This document shows positions 25,600 to 35,279 of a DNA stretch of 64,000 nucleotides, in pieces. Positions within the stretch are counted from its first letter, which is position 1, and every line of letters starts with the position of its first letter. Location: assembly GCF_900104665.1 (NCBI RefSeq), contig NZ_LT629969.1, positions 1,038,917-1,102,916 of the forward strand, read 5' to 3'. Below the pieces are notes generated by a model, which saw only the letters and a list, made by a program, of their open reading frames with translations, was not told where the DNA came from and searched no databases. This DNA comes from Traorella massiliensis. Its GTDB lineage: Bacteria; Bacillota_I; Bacilli_A; Erysipelotrichales; Erysipelotrichaceae. The position numbers were made by a program, and so were the translations under genes.

Positions 25600-26737
25600 T
25601 TGAAAGTTCTCCTTTTTGCATATTATATGCTTTTTCTTTTTTTATGATATAACGCCTAAATACCTCATATATAACTGAGAAAGTTGGAAGTCCGAAAATC
25701 ATACCTGCAACACCAAATAAGCCGCCACCGACCGTTACCGCAAACAATACCCACAAAGCTGGCAGACCAATGGAAGAACCTACTACATGCGGATAGATCA
25801 GATTTGATTCAAATTGCTGTAAACAGATACCGAAAACAAGAAATACAAGACCCTGGATCGGATTAACAAAAGCAATAAATAAAGCACTGAATGCCGTTCC
25901 GATAATCGCTCCAAAGATCGGTATCATGTTCGTAACACCGATAATGACAGAAACGATAGAAGCATATTCAATTCCTAAGATCTTGCATCCGATATAACAC
26001 AAAACACCAATGATCACCGCTTCAATTCCCTGTCCGCTGATAAAGCTTGCAAAGGTATCACTGATCAAATGCATCAATTCTTTGAAGACATGATATCTTT
26101 TTTCATTTAACAGTACTTTTCCAATCCGATCACCTTGTCGTATCAAAACTTCTTTAGAAATGACTAAATACATCGCAATCAGTATTGAGAAAATAACATT
26201 TGTTATTGAACTGGCAATTGTTGTAACGATATTAAACATAGCCGGAACCAAAGACTGTAAAACACCTATAAACTGGTTTGACAAATCAGAAAGCGAATTA
26301 ACCAAAGAATCTATTGCACTCTCCTCCAGCCCTATATTCGCAAATAATACCTCAATAAAATTCTCTACTTCCGCTCTGTAATTATCAAAATTATTAAGTA
26401 ACATGATAATATTATCAACGATGCGTGGAACAATGATCCAAATGATTAAAGTGATTACTAAAATAAAACATAGAAGAGTTATCATGGCTGCCAAAAGCTT
26501 CGGTTTTTTTCCATCTTTTCTTGGTGGCAGCTTACGCATGAAAAACTGCATTGGAATATTAAAGATGAAAGCAATACACACTCCATAAATAAACGGTTTT
26601 ACAACGCCCAACAAGGTCATCAGAGTTTCCCATAACCAGCTATAATTCATTAATATAAACAGCATCAGGATGACTAGTCCAACTAAGATCAGCACTTCTT
26701 TAAAAGTAGCATCTTTTACTTTTTTCTTAAAATTCAT
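25586..26737 (-). CDS. AI-2E family transporter (PerM/YubA-like)
   Basis: 383-residue polytopic membrane protein with about seven or eight hydrophobic segments and a central soluble part. The C-terminal pattern including YPHVVGSSIGLPALWVL is typical of the AI-2E/PerM superfamily. Members export varied small molecules or act as cation antiporters; the substrate here is unknown. The start is ATG 26737 because GAGGTAAC lies before it. It overlaps lgt by 11 nt. Confidence 0.9.
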   Translation of the reverse strand: MNFKKKVKDATFKEVLILVGLVILMLFILMNYSWLWETLMTLLGVVKPFIYGVCIAFIFNIPMQFFMRKLPPRKDGKKPKLLAAMITLLCFILVITLIIWIIVPRIVDNIIMLLNNFDNYRAEVENFIEVLFANIGLEESAIDSLVNSLSDLSNQFIGVLQSLVPAMFNIVTTIASSITNVIFSILIAMYLVISKEVLIRQGDRIGKVLLNEKRYHVFKELMHLISDTFASFISGQGIEAVIIGVLCYIGCKILGIEYASIVSVIIGVTNMIPIFGAIIGTAFSALFIAFVNPIQGLVFLVFGICLQQFESNLIYPHVVGSSIGLPALWVLFAVTVGGGLFGVAGMIFGLPTFSVIYEVFRRYIIKKEKAYNMQKGELSNGTE

Positions 26738-27509
26738 ATTCGTTACCTCTGTCATGTTTTATTATAACCTTTTGAGTAGATTTATAATAGAGATAAATTC
26801 CCAAAAGAAGCGTAAATATAGAAATCAGCTGTGAAGTCGAAAGAAATGCAATAAAGCCACGTTCATCATTACGTAAAAATTCGATCATGAAACGTCCAAT
26901 ACTGTACAGAATTAAGTAAACGCTTAATAATATACCATCTTTTTTCTTTTTTGAAGCTATATAAAAAAGTAATCCTGCCAATATAAAATCAAAGACACTG
27001 CTGATCAATTGAGTTGGAATCAAAGGAATATTGTTTGGAGCAATATTTGAATGTGTAAAGGCAATCCCATACCATGCATCCGTTGGTTTTCCATAACAGC
27101 AGCCGGCTAAAAAACAGCCGATTCTGCCAAAGCCTTGAGCCCACGCAAGTGAAGGAACAAAGATCTCGAAATATTTCAAAAAAGAAAGACCTTTGAAGCG
27201 GCAATACTTATAACCAGCAAATAGTGCACCTATCAGTCCTCCATAAATGACAAAACCATTTTCTAAATCAAAAAGCAAGGCCGGATTTTTTGAGAATGTT
27301 TCATATTCTACGATACAGTACAATAACTTTCCGCCAATGGCACAGCCAAACATGCATACAAAAAATAGATTCAGCAATTCATCTGTATTTAAATGTTTCT
27401 TTTGAGCTCTTTTTTCCGCAATCAGATAACCGCTCAACAGTCCTACCGCAATCATCAGGCCATAACTGTGTACGGTAAATGAGCCAATCGTAAAAAGATC
27501 ATTGTACAT
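26727..27509 (-). CDS. lgt: Prolipoprotein diacylglyceryl transferase
   Basis: Integral membrane enzyme that adds diacylglycerol to the lipobox Cys of prolipoproteins, 260 residues, with about seven membrane segments. The conserved HSYGLMIAVG lies near the N-terminus and the Lgt signature in GFGRIGCFLAGCCYG near 125-140. It is the likely modifier of the three or more lipoproteins in this window. It overlaps recJ upstream by 11 nt. Confidence 0.96.
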   Translation of the reverse strand: MYNDLFTIGSFTVHSYGLMIAVGLLSGYLIAEKRAQKKHLNTDELLNLFFVCMFGCAIGGKLLYCIVEYETFSKNPALLFDLENGFVIYGGLIGALFAGYKYCRFKGLSFLKYFEIFVPSLAWAQGFGRIGCFLAGCCYGKPTDAWYGIAFTHSNIAPNNIPLIPTQLISSVFDFILAGLLFYIASKKKKDGILLSVYLILYSIGRFMIEFLRNDERGFIAFLSTSQLISIFTLLLGIYLYYKSTQKVIIKHDRGNEYEF

Positions 27510-29085
27510 ACATATTCTCCATGATTACATCTTCCACAATGATACAGATATGAAGCTGTCCTCTATAATCATTTAAAGACACTTTTCCAATGATATTCAT
27601 ACCATCCTGAATCAATGGGATCAATGATGAATGAAAGAACAAATATTCAATACCACTTGTCGATATTACTTTATAATATTTACCATTTGCCAATGAAATC
27701 TTATCACGGATTTGAATATTTTCAATATAGAAAAGAATTTCTTCAAAACCATTTCCAAATGGTGCTAATTCCATATACTCCATAACTGTCTGAATAGAAA
27801 ATGCCTGTTCTAGCGCATATTCACATTCAAGTATTTTATTTTCTTCATAAATCATTTCATGGGTATCAATATAATTTTTTAATGCTTCTAAATTTTCTTT
27901 TTTTATCGTAACTCCGGCAGCCTGAGCATGTCCGCCAAATCGTTCAAAACGATCAAAGTCTGAAAAATAACGAATCAGATCAAACCCCTCAACACTGCGC
28001 ATGCTTCCTTTATACTCATTCTCTAATTCGCTAAGGACTAGAAATGGGCGATGATGAGCTGAAGCCATCTTACTGGCAACCAGCCCTACGATACCTTCAT
28101 GGAAATCATGACTGGCGATGATTTCGAATGGTGCATTTTTTATTTCCCCATTAGCGATCTTTTCCATCTCACTACTCATTTCTTTACGAAGATCATTGAT
28201 CTGATTGATTTGTCTTGCGACATTTAAGATAGCATTCTGATCCTTTAATAAAAGATAACGCACGGCATTATTGACATTCACACGGTCACTTAAACGTCCC
28301 ATGCTGTTGATTTTAGGAATAATGGTATAAGACATCATTTTAATATTAAACGTGTCCTGTGGCTTGTTTTTAAGGGCGTGAAGTGCTGGCATACACCCTT
28401 CATTCAAATACTCAAGACCCTTTCTGATAATATTCCTATTTTCTCTGGTAACCGGCATGCTGTCCGCAATAGTAGCCAGAGCAGCTAAAGCAACGATTTC
28501 CTTGTTATCAGGAATCAGACATCGGGCAATCTGTAAGGCCATCCCCGCTCCACAGCAATTATGAAAAGTATCATCCGCAAGAAAAGGATGAATCAGACAA
28601 TCACAATCAATCTGATCCATTTCAAACGTATGATGATCGCTAATAATCAGACGCATCTGATGATCTTTGACAAATTTCATCGCTTCAATAGAACGAACCC
28701 CATTATCAACCGTAATGATATTACGATATCCCTTTAACAATGCCTTTTCAAGTACATCTACATGAAGACCATATCCCTCTTCGATCCTTTTAGGAATATA
28801 AAAACCATATTCGATCTGACAAGCCTCAAACGCTTTACATAAAATAGCCGTGGCACAAATCCCATCACAATCATAATCACCGCATATAAGAATCTTTTCT
28901 TTCTTTTCTTTGATATCTTTCAATATTGAAATGCATGATTCCATATGGGTACATGTCCAAGGATCACTCAATTCACTCTTTTTTAATTGTTCAAGATCTT
29001 CTAAACATAAATCATAATGAGCTAAGATAATTTCTCTTAAATCACTCACATTTTCACATTGATGAATTTTTATCTCCATGTTCAT
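27499..29085 (-). CDS. recJ: Single-stranded-DNA-specific exonuclease RecJ, short form
   Basis: DHH-family 5'-3' exonuclease in recombination and repair, 528 residues, close to the RecJ core and shorter than Bacillus RecJ. Motifs are GDYDCDG (about 64-70), the DHH motif in IISDHHTF (about 138-145), CGAGMALQIA, and the DHHA1 motif FGGHAQAAG (about 375-383). A C-terminal OB-like domain follows. A second in-frame ATG at 29079 is an equally good start. It is preceded by comN/yrzD, as in the Bacillus spoVB-yrzD-secDF-recJ region, but secDF is absent here. Confidence 0.94.
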   Translation of the reverse strand: MNMEIKIHQCENVSDLREIILAHYDLCLEDLEQLKKSELSDPWTCTHMESCISILKDIKEKKEKILICGDYDCDGICATAILCKAFEACQIEYGFYIPKRIEEGYGLHVDVLEKALLKGYRNIITVDNGVRSIEAMKFVKDHQMRLIISDHHTFEMDQIDCDCLIHPFLADDTFHNCCGAGMALQIARCLIPDNKEIVALAALATIADSMPVTRENRNIIRKGLEYLNEGCMPALHALKNKPQDTFNIKMMSYTIIPKINSMGRLSDRVNVNNAVRYLLLKDQNAILNVARQINQINDLRKEMSSEMEKIANGEIKNAPFEIIASHDFHEGIVGLVASKMASAHHRPFLVLSELENEYKGSMRSVEGFDLIRYFSDFDRFERFGGHAQAAGVTIKKENLEALKNYIDTHEMIYEENKILECEYALEQAFSIQTVMEYMELAPFGNGFEEILFYIENIQIRDKISLANGKYYKVISTSGIEYLFFHSSLIPLIQDGMNIIGKVSLNDYRGQLHICIIVEDVIMENMYVQ

Positions 29086-29089
29086 CTAC

Positions 29090-29374
29090 CTACCATGAAT
29101 ATTCACCAATTAATGCATCAAGTTCACTTTCATCCATCTGGCCCCCTAAAATGATAGCCTGACTTGATAAATAAGCAACAATTTCATTCACTGTGATCTT
29201 AAATATGTCATCCACCGCTTTTGAAAATGTTTTTGGTGGCCGATTTTTCCATACACTGCCATATAAGGTATCTCTTACATGCTGCTCGGTAATGCTTTTC
29301 AGATCGCATCGCTGCAATTGACTCGTTTTGATCGCAATTGCAAGCTCAATCTGATGTTGCAGCTTTGAATCCAT
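29090..29374 (-). CDS. Post-transcriptional regulator family protein (ComN/YrzD)
   Basis: 94-residue soluble protein resembling the Bacillus ComN/YrzD family, which regulates gene expression after transcription. The match rests on size, on the HVRDTLYGSVWKNRPPK-type central segment and on position beside spoVB and recJ, as in Bacillus. It lies 4 nt before recJ and is divergent from spoVB, with about 64 nt between the two starts. The family assignment is likely; the function here is inferred. Confidence 0.65.
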   Translation of the reverse strand: MDSKLQHQIELAIAIKTSQLQRCDLKSITEQHVRDTLYGSVWKNRPPKTFSKAVDDIFKITVNEIVAYLSSQAIILGGQMDESELDALIGEYSW

Positions 29375-29438
29375 AAACTACTCACTCCAATCATAACCAT
29401 AATTATAAAACATATACTACGAAAAGTGGAGTGAAAAT

Positions 29439-30725
29439 TTGAAAAAAAAAATATTCTATGCAACCATTTCTCTAATTCTGCTTTCAGCGATTGCTAAGAT
29501 ACTCTCTTTTATCGTGCGTATCTATCTAGCCAGAGTGCTGCCATTAGAAGCTATGAATCTTTATTCATTAACCATGCCGACCCTTGTTTTTTTAATTGCT
29601 TTGGCTCAAATGGGTATCCCTACCGCTTTAAGCAAGGTGATCGCCCAAAGCATCAATCCGCTAAACGGCATCCTCTCATCCTTTATTCTTTCACTGATCA
29701 ATAATATCGTTTTAATTGGTTTATTCTGGCTGCTGATCCCATTTTTATCCGTTCATCTTTTTAAAGATGCGCAAATATCTGCGATCTTAAAAAGCATGAT
29801 CTTTATGATTCCGATGGTCACATTAAGCGGTTTATGCAAAGCGATCCTTCAAGGAAAACAGCATCACTCGATCGCCTGCACCTCCCAGATCTTTGAAGAA
29901 ATCTTTCGTTTGGTATTTCTTATGATCGGTTTCGCATTTTTACTCAAAGATGCTCGTTCATTAGCCACGATTGCCATGTTTAGTGTTTTTGTTGGTGAAT
30001 GTGGTTCAACACTATTCATGTTAGCATTTCTCTTTTTAAAAAAGCAGCCTCTTAAAAAACGTCAGCACGACTTAAAAAAAGAACATTTCGTAGAAATACT
30101 CGCCCTTTCTATCCCTATGACCAGTTCTCGTCTGATTGGCTCTTTGACTTATTTTTTAGAACCGATCATCTTTCTTGCATTTGCAAATCCAAATATGCTG
30201 AAAAATGCCTATGGCATCTTTAATGGCTATGTATTACCTTTGCTTACAATGCCCTCTTTTATCAGCGTAACACTTGCTTCAGCTCTATTACCCACCTTCG
30301 TTTATGAAAAAAAACATAATCATTTAGAAAAAGCCAAAAAAATCTTTTATATGATGTCATTGATCTGTTTATTTATTTCTCTTTCATGTGCACTCATCAC
30401 CTATTTCTTTCCAAATGAGATCCTAATGCTTTTCTACAATACAAAAGAAGGAAGCAGCTTTTTAAAAAACAGCTCGCTTCCGTTTATCTTTTATTCACTT
30501 CAGCCTGTTTTAAGCAGTATCCTCCATGCCCTCGATCAAAGCAAAAAAGCGCTTGTCGATACATTGATCGGCTGTCTGCTTCGTTTGGCTATTCTAGCGC
30601 TTCTCACTCCAGCCCTCAAAGAAAATGTCCTGATATTTGCCATTATCGTCAGTATGCTGACAACGACTTTTCTCCATGCGCTTAGAGTACGCTATTCTTT
30701 GAAAAAGCTAAGTTCGACTTCTTAA
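29439..30725 (+). CDS. spoVB: SpoVB-type lipid/polysaccharide flippase (MVF family)
   Basis: 428-residue protein with 12 or more membrane segments of the MOP/MVF flippase superfamily, related to stage V sporulation protein B. SpoVB is thought to move lipid-linked peptidoglycan precursors for the spore cortex. The start is a TTG at 29439 with GGAGTGA upstream. It lies beside yrbG, yrzE and yrzD, as in Bacillus, which supports SpoVB over MurJ; a second flippase is at 50.4 kb. Its 3' end overlaps the convergent DUF421 gene by 44 nt. Confidence 0.85.
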   Translation: MKKKIFYATISLILLSAIAKILSFIVRIYLARVLPLEAMNLYSLTMPTLVFLIALAQMGIPTALSKVIAQSINPLNGILSSFILSLINNIVLIGLFWLLIPFLSVHLFKDAQISAILKSMIFMIPMVTLSGLCKAILQGKQHHSIACTSQIFEEIFRLVFLMIGFAFLLKDARSLATIAMFSVFVGECGSTLFMLAFLFLKKQPLKKRQHDLKKEHFVEILALSIPMTSSRLIGSLTYFLEPIIFLAFANPNMLKNAYGIFNGYVLPLLTMPSFISVTLASALLPTFVYEKKHNHLEKAKKIFYMMSLICLFISLSCALITYFFPNEILMLFYNTKEGSSFLKNSSLPFIFYSLQPVLSSILHALDQSKKALVDTLIGCLLRLAILALLTPALKENVLIFAIIVSMLTTTFLHALRVRYSLKKLSSTS

Positions 30726-31353
30726 TAAAAGAAAAACCGGATTTTGTCGCAATACACAAAAAAACATCATTGATTTCTTCAATTCCTTGCTGCTGCATAG
30801 AATTCTTGATCTCTTGAATATCAAAACCACTCATCTGTAAGTTATCACGTTGAAGCTTGCCATCCTGAATCAGTGGAAAAGGATATTTGACTTTACAGTC
30901 ATTCTTTTTTAAAAGCGTGAGTTTCCCATTCGTTTCCAAGATCCCAAAAGCAATTTCATGAATGCTGCCGATACTGCATTCTCTTACCTGCATCATTAAA
31001 TCATCAATATTATACCTTTCTTTTTTCATTGCCTGCTGATCAATCAGACCATTGCGTATAAGAATCACAGGCTTACCATCGATCAGAGAGCGAAATCCTT
31101 CAAATTTCATGATAAGAAAAGCAACGATCACTTGTAACGCTGAAAGAGTAATCAAAGGAATCAGTGTCTTTAAGATTGAATCGCTGTTTTCAGTCAATGA
31201 AAGTGCCAGTAATTCTGACATAACTAAATAAATCACAATATCAAAAATGCTTAGTTCACCAATTTCCCGTTTACCCATACATCGTAAAGCCAGGATGATC
31301 ATAAAATAAAAGAAAAAACATTTAAAGATCAGATTTAGATATTCATTCATCAT
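30682..31353 (-). CDS. DUF421 membrane protein (YrbG/YetF family)
   Basis: 223-residue protein with three N-terminal membrane helices (about 5-80) and a cytoplasmic C-terminal domain. The GKREIGELSIFDIVIYLVMS segment is the family signature. YrbG-like proteins lie beside spoVB in Bacillus, and relatives are spore membrane proteins. The start is ATG 31353 with GGAGATGA upstream. It is convergent with spoVB and overlaps its end. Confidence 0.88.
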   Translation of the reverse strand: MMNEYLNLIFKCFFFYFMIILALRCMGKREIGELSIFDIVIYLVMSELLALSLTENSDSILKTLIPLITLSALQVIVAFLIMKFEGFRSLIDGKPVILIRNGLIDQQAMKKERYNIDDLMMQVRECSIGSIHEIAFGILETNGKLTLLKKNDCKVKYPFPLIQDGKLQRDNLQMSGFDIQEIKNSMQQQGIEEINDVFLCIATKSGFSFIKKSNLAFSKNSVL

Positions 31354-31390
31354 TTTCATCTCCATAGCATATTAGTAAGTGAGGTAGATC

Positions 31391-31729
31391 ATGAAAAAAA
31401 ATATCCGCTCACTTTTATTTACACTATTATGCTGTATCTTGCTTACTCTTATAGTATCGATGATTCTTTCTTTTTTATACTTTCTGAATCTTTTTGTATC
31501 TTCTCTTGCAATTCTTTCAAAAATATTTGGTTTTTTAGTTTTGATCATCTGTGGTTTTCTTTTAGGACGTAATATACGTGAAAAGACTTTCTTTTTTGCT
31601 TTAGGATTTGCACTTGCCGGCTTTCTTTTCTGTTTTATATTTGTAAAGAAAAGTGTCTTTGCGATCTTATTATTGATTGCGAAATGGTTCTTATTTATCA
31701 TTGCTGCCCTATTTGCCCGCAGTATTTAA
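31391..31729 (+). CDS. TIGR04086 family membrane protein (YrzE)
   Basis: 112-residue, strongly hydrophobic protein with four membrane segments. Size, layout and position next to yrbG and spoVB match Bacillus YrzE. Its role is unknown, with a sporulation link suggested by neighbours. GAGGTAG precedes the ATG. It is divergent from the DUF421 gene and convergent with ruvB. Confidence 0.75.
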   Translation: MKKNIRSLLFTLLCCILLTLIVSMILSFLYFLNLFVSSLAILSKIFGFLVLIICGFLLGRNIREKTFFFALGFALAGFLFCFIFVKKSVFAILLLIAKWFLFIIAALFARSI

Positions 31730-31730
31730 A

Positions 31731-31754
31731 ACAGAAGCTTAAAATAGCTTCTGT
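31731..31754 (-). terminator. ruvB terminator, possibly shared with yrzE
   Basis: ACAGAAGCT and AGCTTCTGT form a nine-pair stem with a six-base loop. The ruvB stop codon is inside it. T-rich sequence follows on the minus strand; the plus side tail is weaker. Confidence 0.75.
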
Positions 31755-32740
31755 TGATATTCAATTCCTAAATGTTCATATGCTTTTGCAGTTACGACAC
31801 GTCCACGAGGTGTACGGTTGATAAAACCAATCTGCAACAAATATGGTTCATACACATCTTCCAGCGTCATTGCTTCTTCACCAATGCTGCTAGCAATTGC
31901 TTCCAGCCCCACAGGACCTCCTTTAAAGCGTTCGATGATCCCTTTTAAGTATTTGTGGTCAACCATATCAAGACCCTTAGAATCGACATGGAGACGGTCT
32001 AGCGCCATCTTAGCAATATCAATAGACACAACACCATCATTCATGACCTGGGCAAAATCACGTACTCTTCGAAATAGACGATTGGCGATACGAGGTGTTC
32101 CTCTGCTTCTTAAAGCGATCTCATGAATGGCTTCATCATCAATTTCATTTCCCATGACCCGGCTTGTTCTTAAAATAATACTTGAAAGCTCTTCAATATC
32201 ATAATATTGAAGCTGGCTCACAATTCCAAAACGATCACGCAAAGGTGCTGAAAGATCACCGGCACGAGTGGTGGCTCCTACTAAGGTAAAAGGCGGCAGA
32301 CTCAGACGAACCGTTCGTGTTGCCGCATCTTTACCGACAATGATATCGATACAGAAATCTTCCATAGCAGGATATAAGATTTCTTCAACCTGACTAGGCA
32401 GACGATGAATTTCATCGATAAACAATACATCACCCGGTTCCAATGAAGATAAGATAGCAGCCAGATCGCCTCCTTTTTCAATGGAAGGCCCGCTTGCTGT
32501 TTTAATATGTGTTCCCATCTCATTCGCTAAAATATAAGAAAGCGTTGTTTTCCCAAGTCCCGGAGGTCCATACAAAAGCACATGATCCAAGGCTTCATTA
32601 CGTGCTTTTGCAGCCTTCACAAAAACCCGCATATTCTCTTTTAATTCTTTCTGTCCCACATAATCGTCTAAACGCTGAGGACGCAGTGAAGCATCATCTT
32701 CATAATTCATCGTTTCAGCTTGCAGTATTCTCTCGCTCAT
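31739..32740 (-). CDS. ruvB: Holliday junction helicase RuvB
   Basis: AAA+ motor that drives branch migration with RuvA, 333 residues. Walker A is [10 protein letters not shown] near residues 57-66, Walker B is LFIDEIHRL near 104-112, and the sensor region [18 protein letters not shown] follows. A C-terminal winged helix includes INRTPRGR. It starts 2 nt after ruvA ends. No ruvC is expected in Firmicutes. Confidence 0.97.
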   Translation of the reverse strand: MSERILQAETMNYEDDASLRPQRLDDYVGQKELKENMRVFVKAAKARNEALDHVLLYGPPGLGKTTLSYILANEMGTHIKTASGPSIEKGGDLAAILSSLEPGDVLFIDEIHRLPSQVEEILYPAMEDFCIDIIVGKDAATRTVRLSLPPFTLVGATTRAGDLSAPLRDRFGIVSQLQYYDIEELSSIILRTSRVMGNEIDDEAIHEIALRSRGTPRIANRLFRRVRDFAQVMNDGVVSIDIAKMALDRLHVDSKGLDMVDHKYLKGIIERFKGGPVGLEAIASSIGEEAMTLEDVYEPYLLQIGFINRTPRGRVVTAKAYEHLGIEYQQKLF

Positions 32741-32742
32741 AA

Positions 32743-33318
32743 CTAATACCTCTTCAATAAATAAGAAAGAGCGATACGCATTGCTTCATCTGTATTTTTA
32801 TAATCACTCTTTGCCACTTCTCTAAGTACCGATTTAATTTCCTGTTCACGATACCCCAAAGCAATCAAGGCATCATGTGCATCCTGAAGATTCTGATCAA
32901 CCGTTTCTTTAGAATCATCTTTAGGTGAAACAAGCTTACCCTTTAGATCCAAGACGATCTGCTGAGCCGTTTTCGCCCCAATGCCCGGACAGCTTTTCAA
33001 GAAAGTCAGATCGCCCTGCTCAATGGCTTCCACGATCCTTGATATCTGTCCCATCGACAACATATTCATAGCACTTTTACATCCTAACCCTTTAACTTCG
33101 ATCAAACGCAAAAAAAGCTCATACGTTTCATGTTCTTTAAAACCATATAAAGCTAGGGCATCTTCACGTACATACTGGTACGTATATAAAAGCACTTCAC
33201 TTCCAATCGCATATTGTTTTGGATCAGGCGTAAATATCTGATAGCCGATGCCATGATTCTCTAAGATCAAAGCATCATTTGTAGTTCCATAAACACTTCC
33301 TTTTACAAAAGCAATCAT
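32743..33318 (-). CDS. ruvA: Holliday junction protein RuvA
   Basis: 191-residue junction-binding partner of RuvB. It has an N-terminal OB fold (1-62), helix-hairpin-helix motifs ([16 protein letters not shown] and [14 protein letters not shown]) and a C-terminal RuvB-binding domain after an acidic linker. Forms tetramers on Holliday junctions. It precedes ruvB directly. Confidence 0.96.
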   Translation of the reverse strand: MIAFVKGSVYGTTNDALILENHGIGYQIFTPDPKQYAIGSEVLLYTYQYVREDALALYGFKEHETYELFLRLIEVKGLGCKSAMNMLSMGQISRIVEAIEQGDLTFLKSCPGIGAKTAQQIVLDLKGKLVSPKDDSKETVDQNLQDAHDALIALGYREQEIKSVLREVAKSDYKNTDEAMRIALSYLLKRY

Positions 33319-33332
33319 ATCAAAACCCCTTT

Positions 33333-33977
33333 CTATATCATATCTGAATCAATAAGCTCCTTAAATGAATGAATCGTTTTCACACAAACACGTTTCAATT
33401 CACTCTGATCATGACTCCACATATCATCTAAAATACCAATAACTTTAAAATGAGCCTGATGGGCACATAAGGCCGCTGAAGCCACATCTTCAAATACGAT
33501 ACACTCTTCTGGTGATAAATCAAGCTTTTGAGCACAAAGCTCATATATTCTTGGATTTTCTTTATTCAATCCTACTTCATTTGTCGTCACAACATCTTCC
33601 ATCATGGAATACAAACCTGTACGCTTTAAGGCGGCTATTGCGCTCTCCTTATGACAAGAAGTTGCTATGATACATTTACCCATTGAAGCACACTTTTGCA
33701 CAAACTCATAAGCATATGGCTTTAGTGGCAAATCATTTTGATAAGCTGCATGAGACATATCCATCCAATCCTGCTGAATCTCTTCTGCCTCCTTATCGAC
33801 ACCTAATACATTTTTAAAATAATAGGAACATTCTACATACGTTAAACGCTTAATGGCATCCGTATACTCCCTTTTATATTCTATACCATGCATCGCCATA
33901 TACTTCTTATCAATATCCAGCCATAAGCCTAAAGAATCTAAAAGCGTGCCATCTAAATCAAAAATAAACCCTTTCAT
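33333..33977 (-). CDS. HAD family hydrolase, beta-phosphoglucomutase-like
   Basis: 214-residue haloacid dehalogenase superfamily phosphatase. Motif I is FDLDGTLLDS (5-14), with nucleophile Asp and acid/base Asp. A helical cap domain covers about 16-85. Motif II is IIATSCHK and motif IV is VFEDVASAALCA. The substrate is not predictable. It overlaps the exonuclease III stop by ATGA and lies upstream of ruvA. Confidence 0.9.
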   Translation of the reverse strand: MKGFIFDLDGTLLDSLGLWLDIDKKYMAMHGIEYKREYTDAIKRLTYVECSYYFKNVLGVDKEAEEIQQDWMDMSHAAYQNDLPLKPYAYEFVQKCASMGKCIIATSCHKESAIAALKRTGLYSMMEDVVTTNEVGLNKENPRIYELCAQKLDLSPEECIVFEDVASAALCAHQAHFKVIGILDDMWSHDQSELKRVCVKTIHSFKELIDSDMI

Positions 33978-34726
33978 CCTTTTAGCTCCAATCCAACAGG
34001 TGCATGATCACTGCCAAAGATATCTGTATAAATCTTTGAATCAATAATTCTGCTCTTTAAACACTCACTGACAATAAAATAATCAATTCGCCATCCAGCA
34101 TTCTTTTCCCTGGCTTTAAAGCGATAGCTCCACCATGAATACTCGATCTTATCCGGATATAAATAACGATACGTATCTATAAAACCATTCGCTAACAATT
34201 CGCTCATTTTCGCACGCTCCTGATCACTAAAGCCTGCATTCATACGATTTGTCTTTGGATTCTTTAAATCAATTTCTTCATGAGCAACATTTAAATCACC
34301 ACATAAGATCACTGGTTTATGTTCTTCTAATTTCTTTAAAAAAGCACGAAAATCATCTTCCCACTGCATACGATAATCAAGACGAATCAGACCATCCTTA
34401 CTATTAGGCGTATAACAGTTCACAAGATAAAAATCATCATATTCACATGTCAATACTCTTCCCTCTTGATCATGTTCCTCGATACCAATTCCCTTTGTGA
34501 CATTCAAAGGTTCAGTCTTTGAAAAAGTAATGACACCGGAATAACCTTTTTTTTGTGCACTATTCATATAAATATGATAGTCTGGCAAATCAAAATCAAG
34601 CTGTCCTTCCTGCATCTTACTCTCCTGTATACAAAAAATATCGGCATTTTCCTTTAAGAAAAAATCATAAAATCCTTTATTCACACAAGCTCGTATGCCA
34701 TTTACATTCCACGATATAAGTTTCAT
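33974..34726 (-). CDS. xth: Exodeoxyribonuclease III (AP endonuclease)
   Basis: Repair enzyme cutting at abasic sites and trimming 3' blocks, 250 residues. The endonuclease/exonuclease/phosphatase fold is visible: MKLISWNVNGIRA at the N-terminus, QESKMQEGQ (catalytic Glu), GDLNVAHEEIDL, and GSDHAPVG at the end (catalytic His). The start is ATG 34726, after AGGTGAATAGA; a GTG three codons upstream is possible. It follows the Nudix gene directly. Confidence 0.95.
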   Translation of the reverse strand: MKLISWNVNGIRACVNKGFYDFFLKENADIFCIQESKMQEGQLDFDLPDYHIYMNSAQKKGYSGVITFSKTEPLNVTKGIGIEEHDQEGRVLTCEYDDFYLVNCYTPNSKDGLIRLDYRMQWEDDFRAFLKKLEEHKPVILCGDLNVAHEEIDLKNPKTNRMNAGFSDQERAKMSELLANGFIDTYRYLYPDKIEYSWWSYRFKAREKNAGWRIDYFIVSECLKSRIIDSKIYTDIFGSDHAPVGLELKG

Positions 34727-34727
34727 T

Positions 34728-35210
34728 CTATTCACCTACTCTTATTTCTTCAAAAACTTCTGTCTCAGCTTCTTTTGTGCATCCAAAAAAATCAATCTTC
34801 TTATTCAAAGAACTTTCTAAACGAAAAAGAAGATCTTTTCTTATCAGTTTAAAAGCCTGATCGATCTCTACCCAGCAATAGTCATCATGTTCTTCAGAAA
34901 GAATCACTTCTTCTTGATCACATTCACATACAAAGTCAAAGATGATCAAAGGCAATATCTTTTTAACACCGTTATATCCTTTTGAGGAATTTACAACCGA
35001 TGTAATGCTGCTTAGATATTGAATTTCTACACATAGCCCGCATTCTTCCTGAATTTCTCTTTTTAAAGCGGCAATGAGTGTTTCTCCATTCTCAATAATA
35101 CCACCTGGGGTTTCCCATCCTTTTCTAGGATTGTGTATCAGCAGCAAACGTCCTTTTTTAAAAATAAAAGCTGCCGCACTCACTGTATGACTTGCTAATT
35201 CCATATGCAT
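34728..35210 (-). CDS. Nudix hydrolase
   Basis: About 160-residue Nudix protein. The Nudix box reads GGIIENGETLIAALKREIQEECGL (about 36-59) with the REIQEE core. The substrate is unknown; nucleotide sanitation would fit its neighbour, the repair enzyme xth. The start is uncertain: ATGs at 35210 and 35204 and a TTG at 35240 are in frame, none with a clear ribosome binding site. Confidence 0.88.
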   Translation of the reverse strand: MHMELASHTVSAAAFIFKKGRLLLIHNPRKGWETPGGIIENGETLIAALKREIQEECGLCVEIQYLSSITSVVNSSKGYNGVKKILPLIIFDFVCECDQEEVILSEEHDDYCWVEIDQAFKLIRKDLLFRLESSLNKKIDFFGCTKEAETEVFEEIRVGE

Positions 35211-35256
35211 AATACTATCATTTTCTTGCAGGCTTTTCAATCAAAACACAAATTTC

Positions 35257-35279
35257 AAAAAAAGACAGCCAAAGCTGTC
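35257..35279 (-). terminator. obgE terminator
   Basis: GACAGC, four-base loop, GCTGTC, then seven T on the minus strand. It abuts the obgE stop codon. Confidence 0.88.

Noticed and set aside
31372-31701. 109-codon minus-strand ORF
   Set aside because: Lys/Arg-rich mirror of the hydrophobic yrzE gene on the other strand; no supporting signals.
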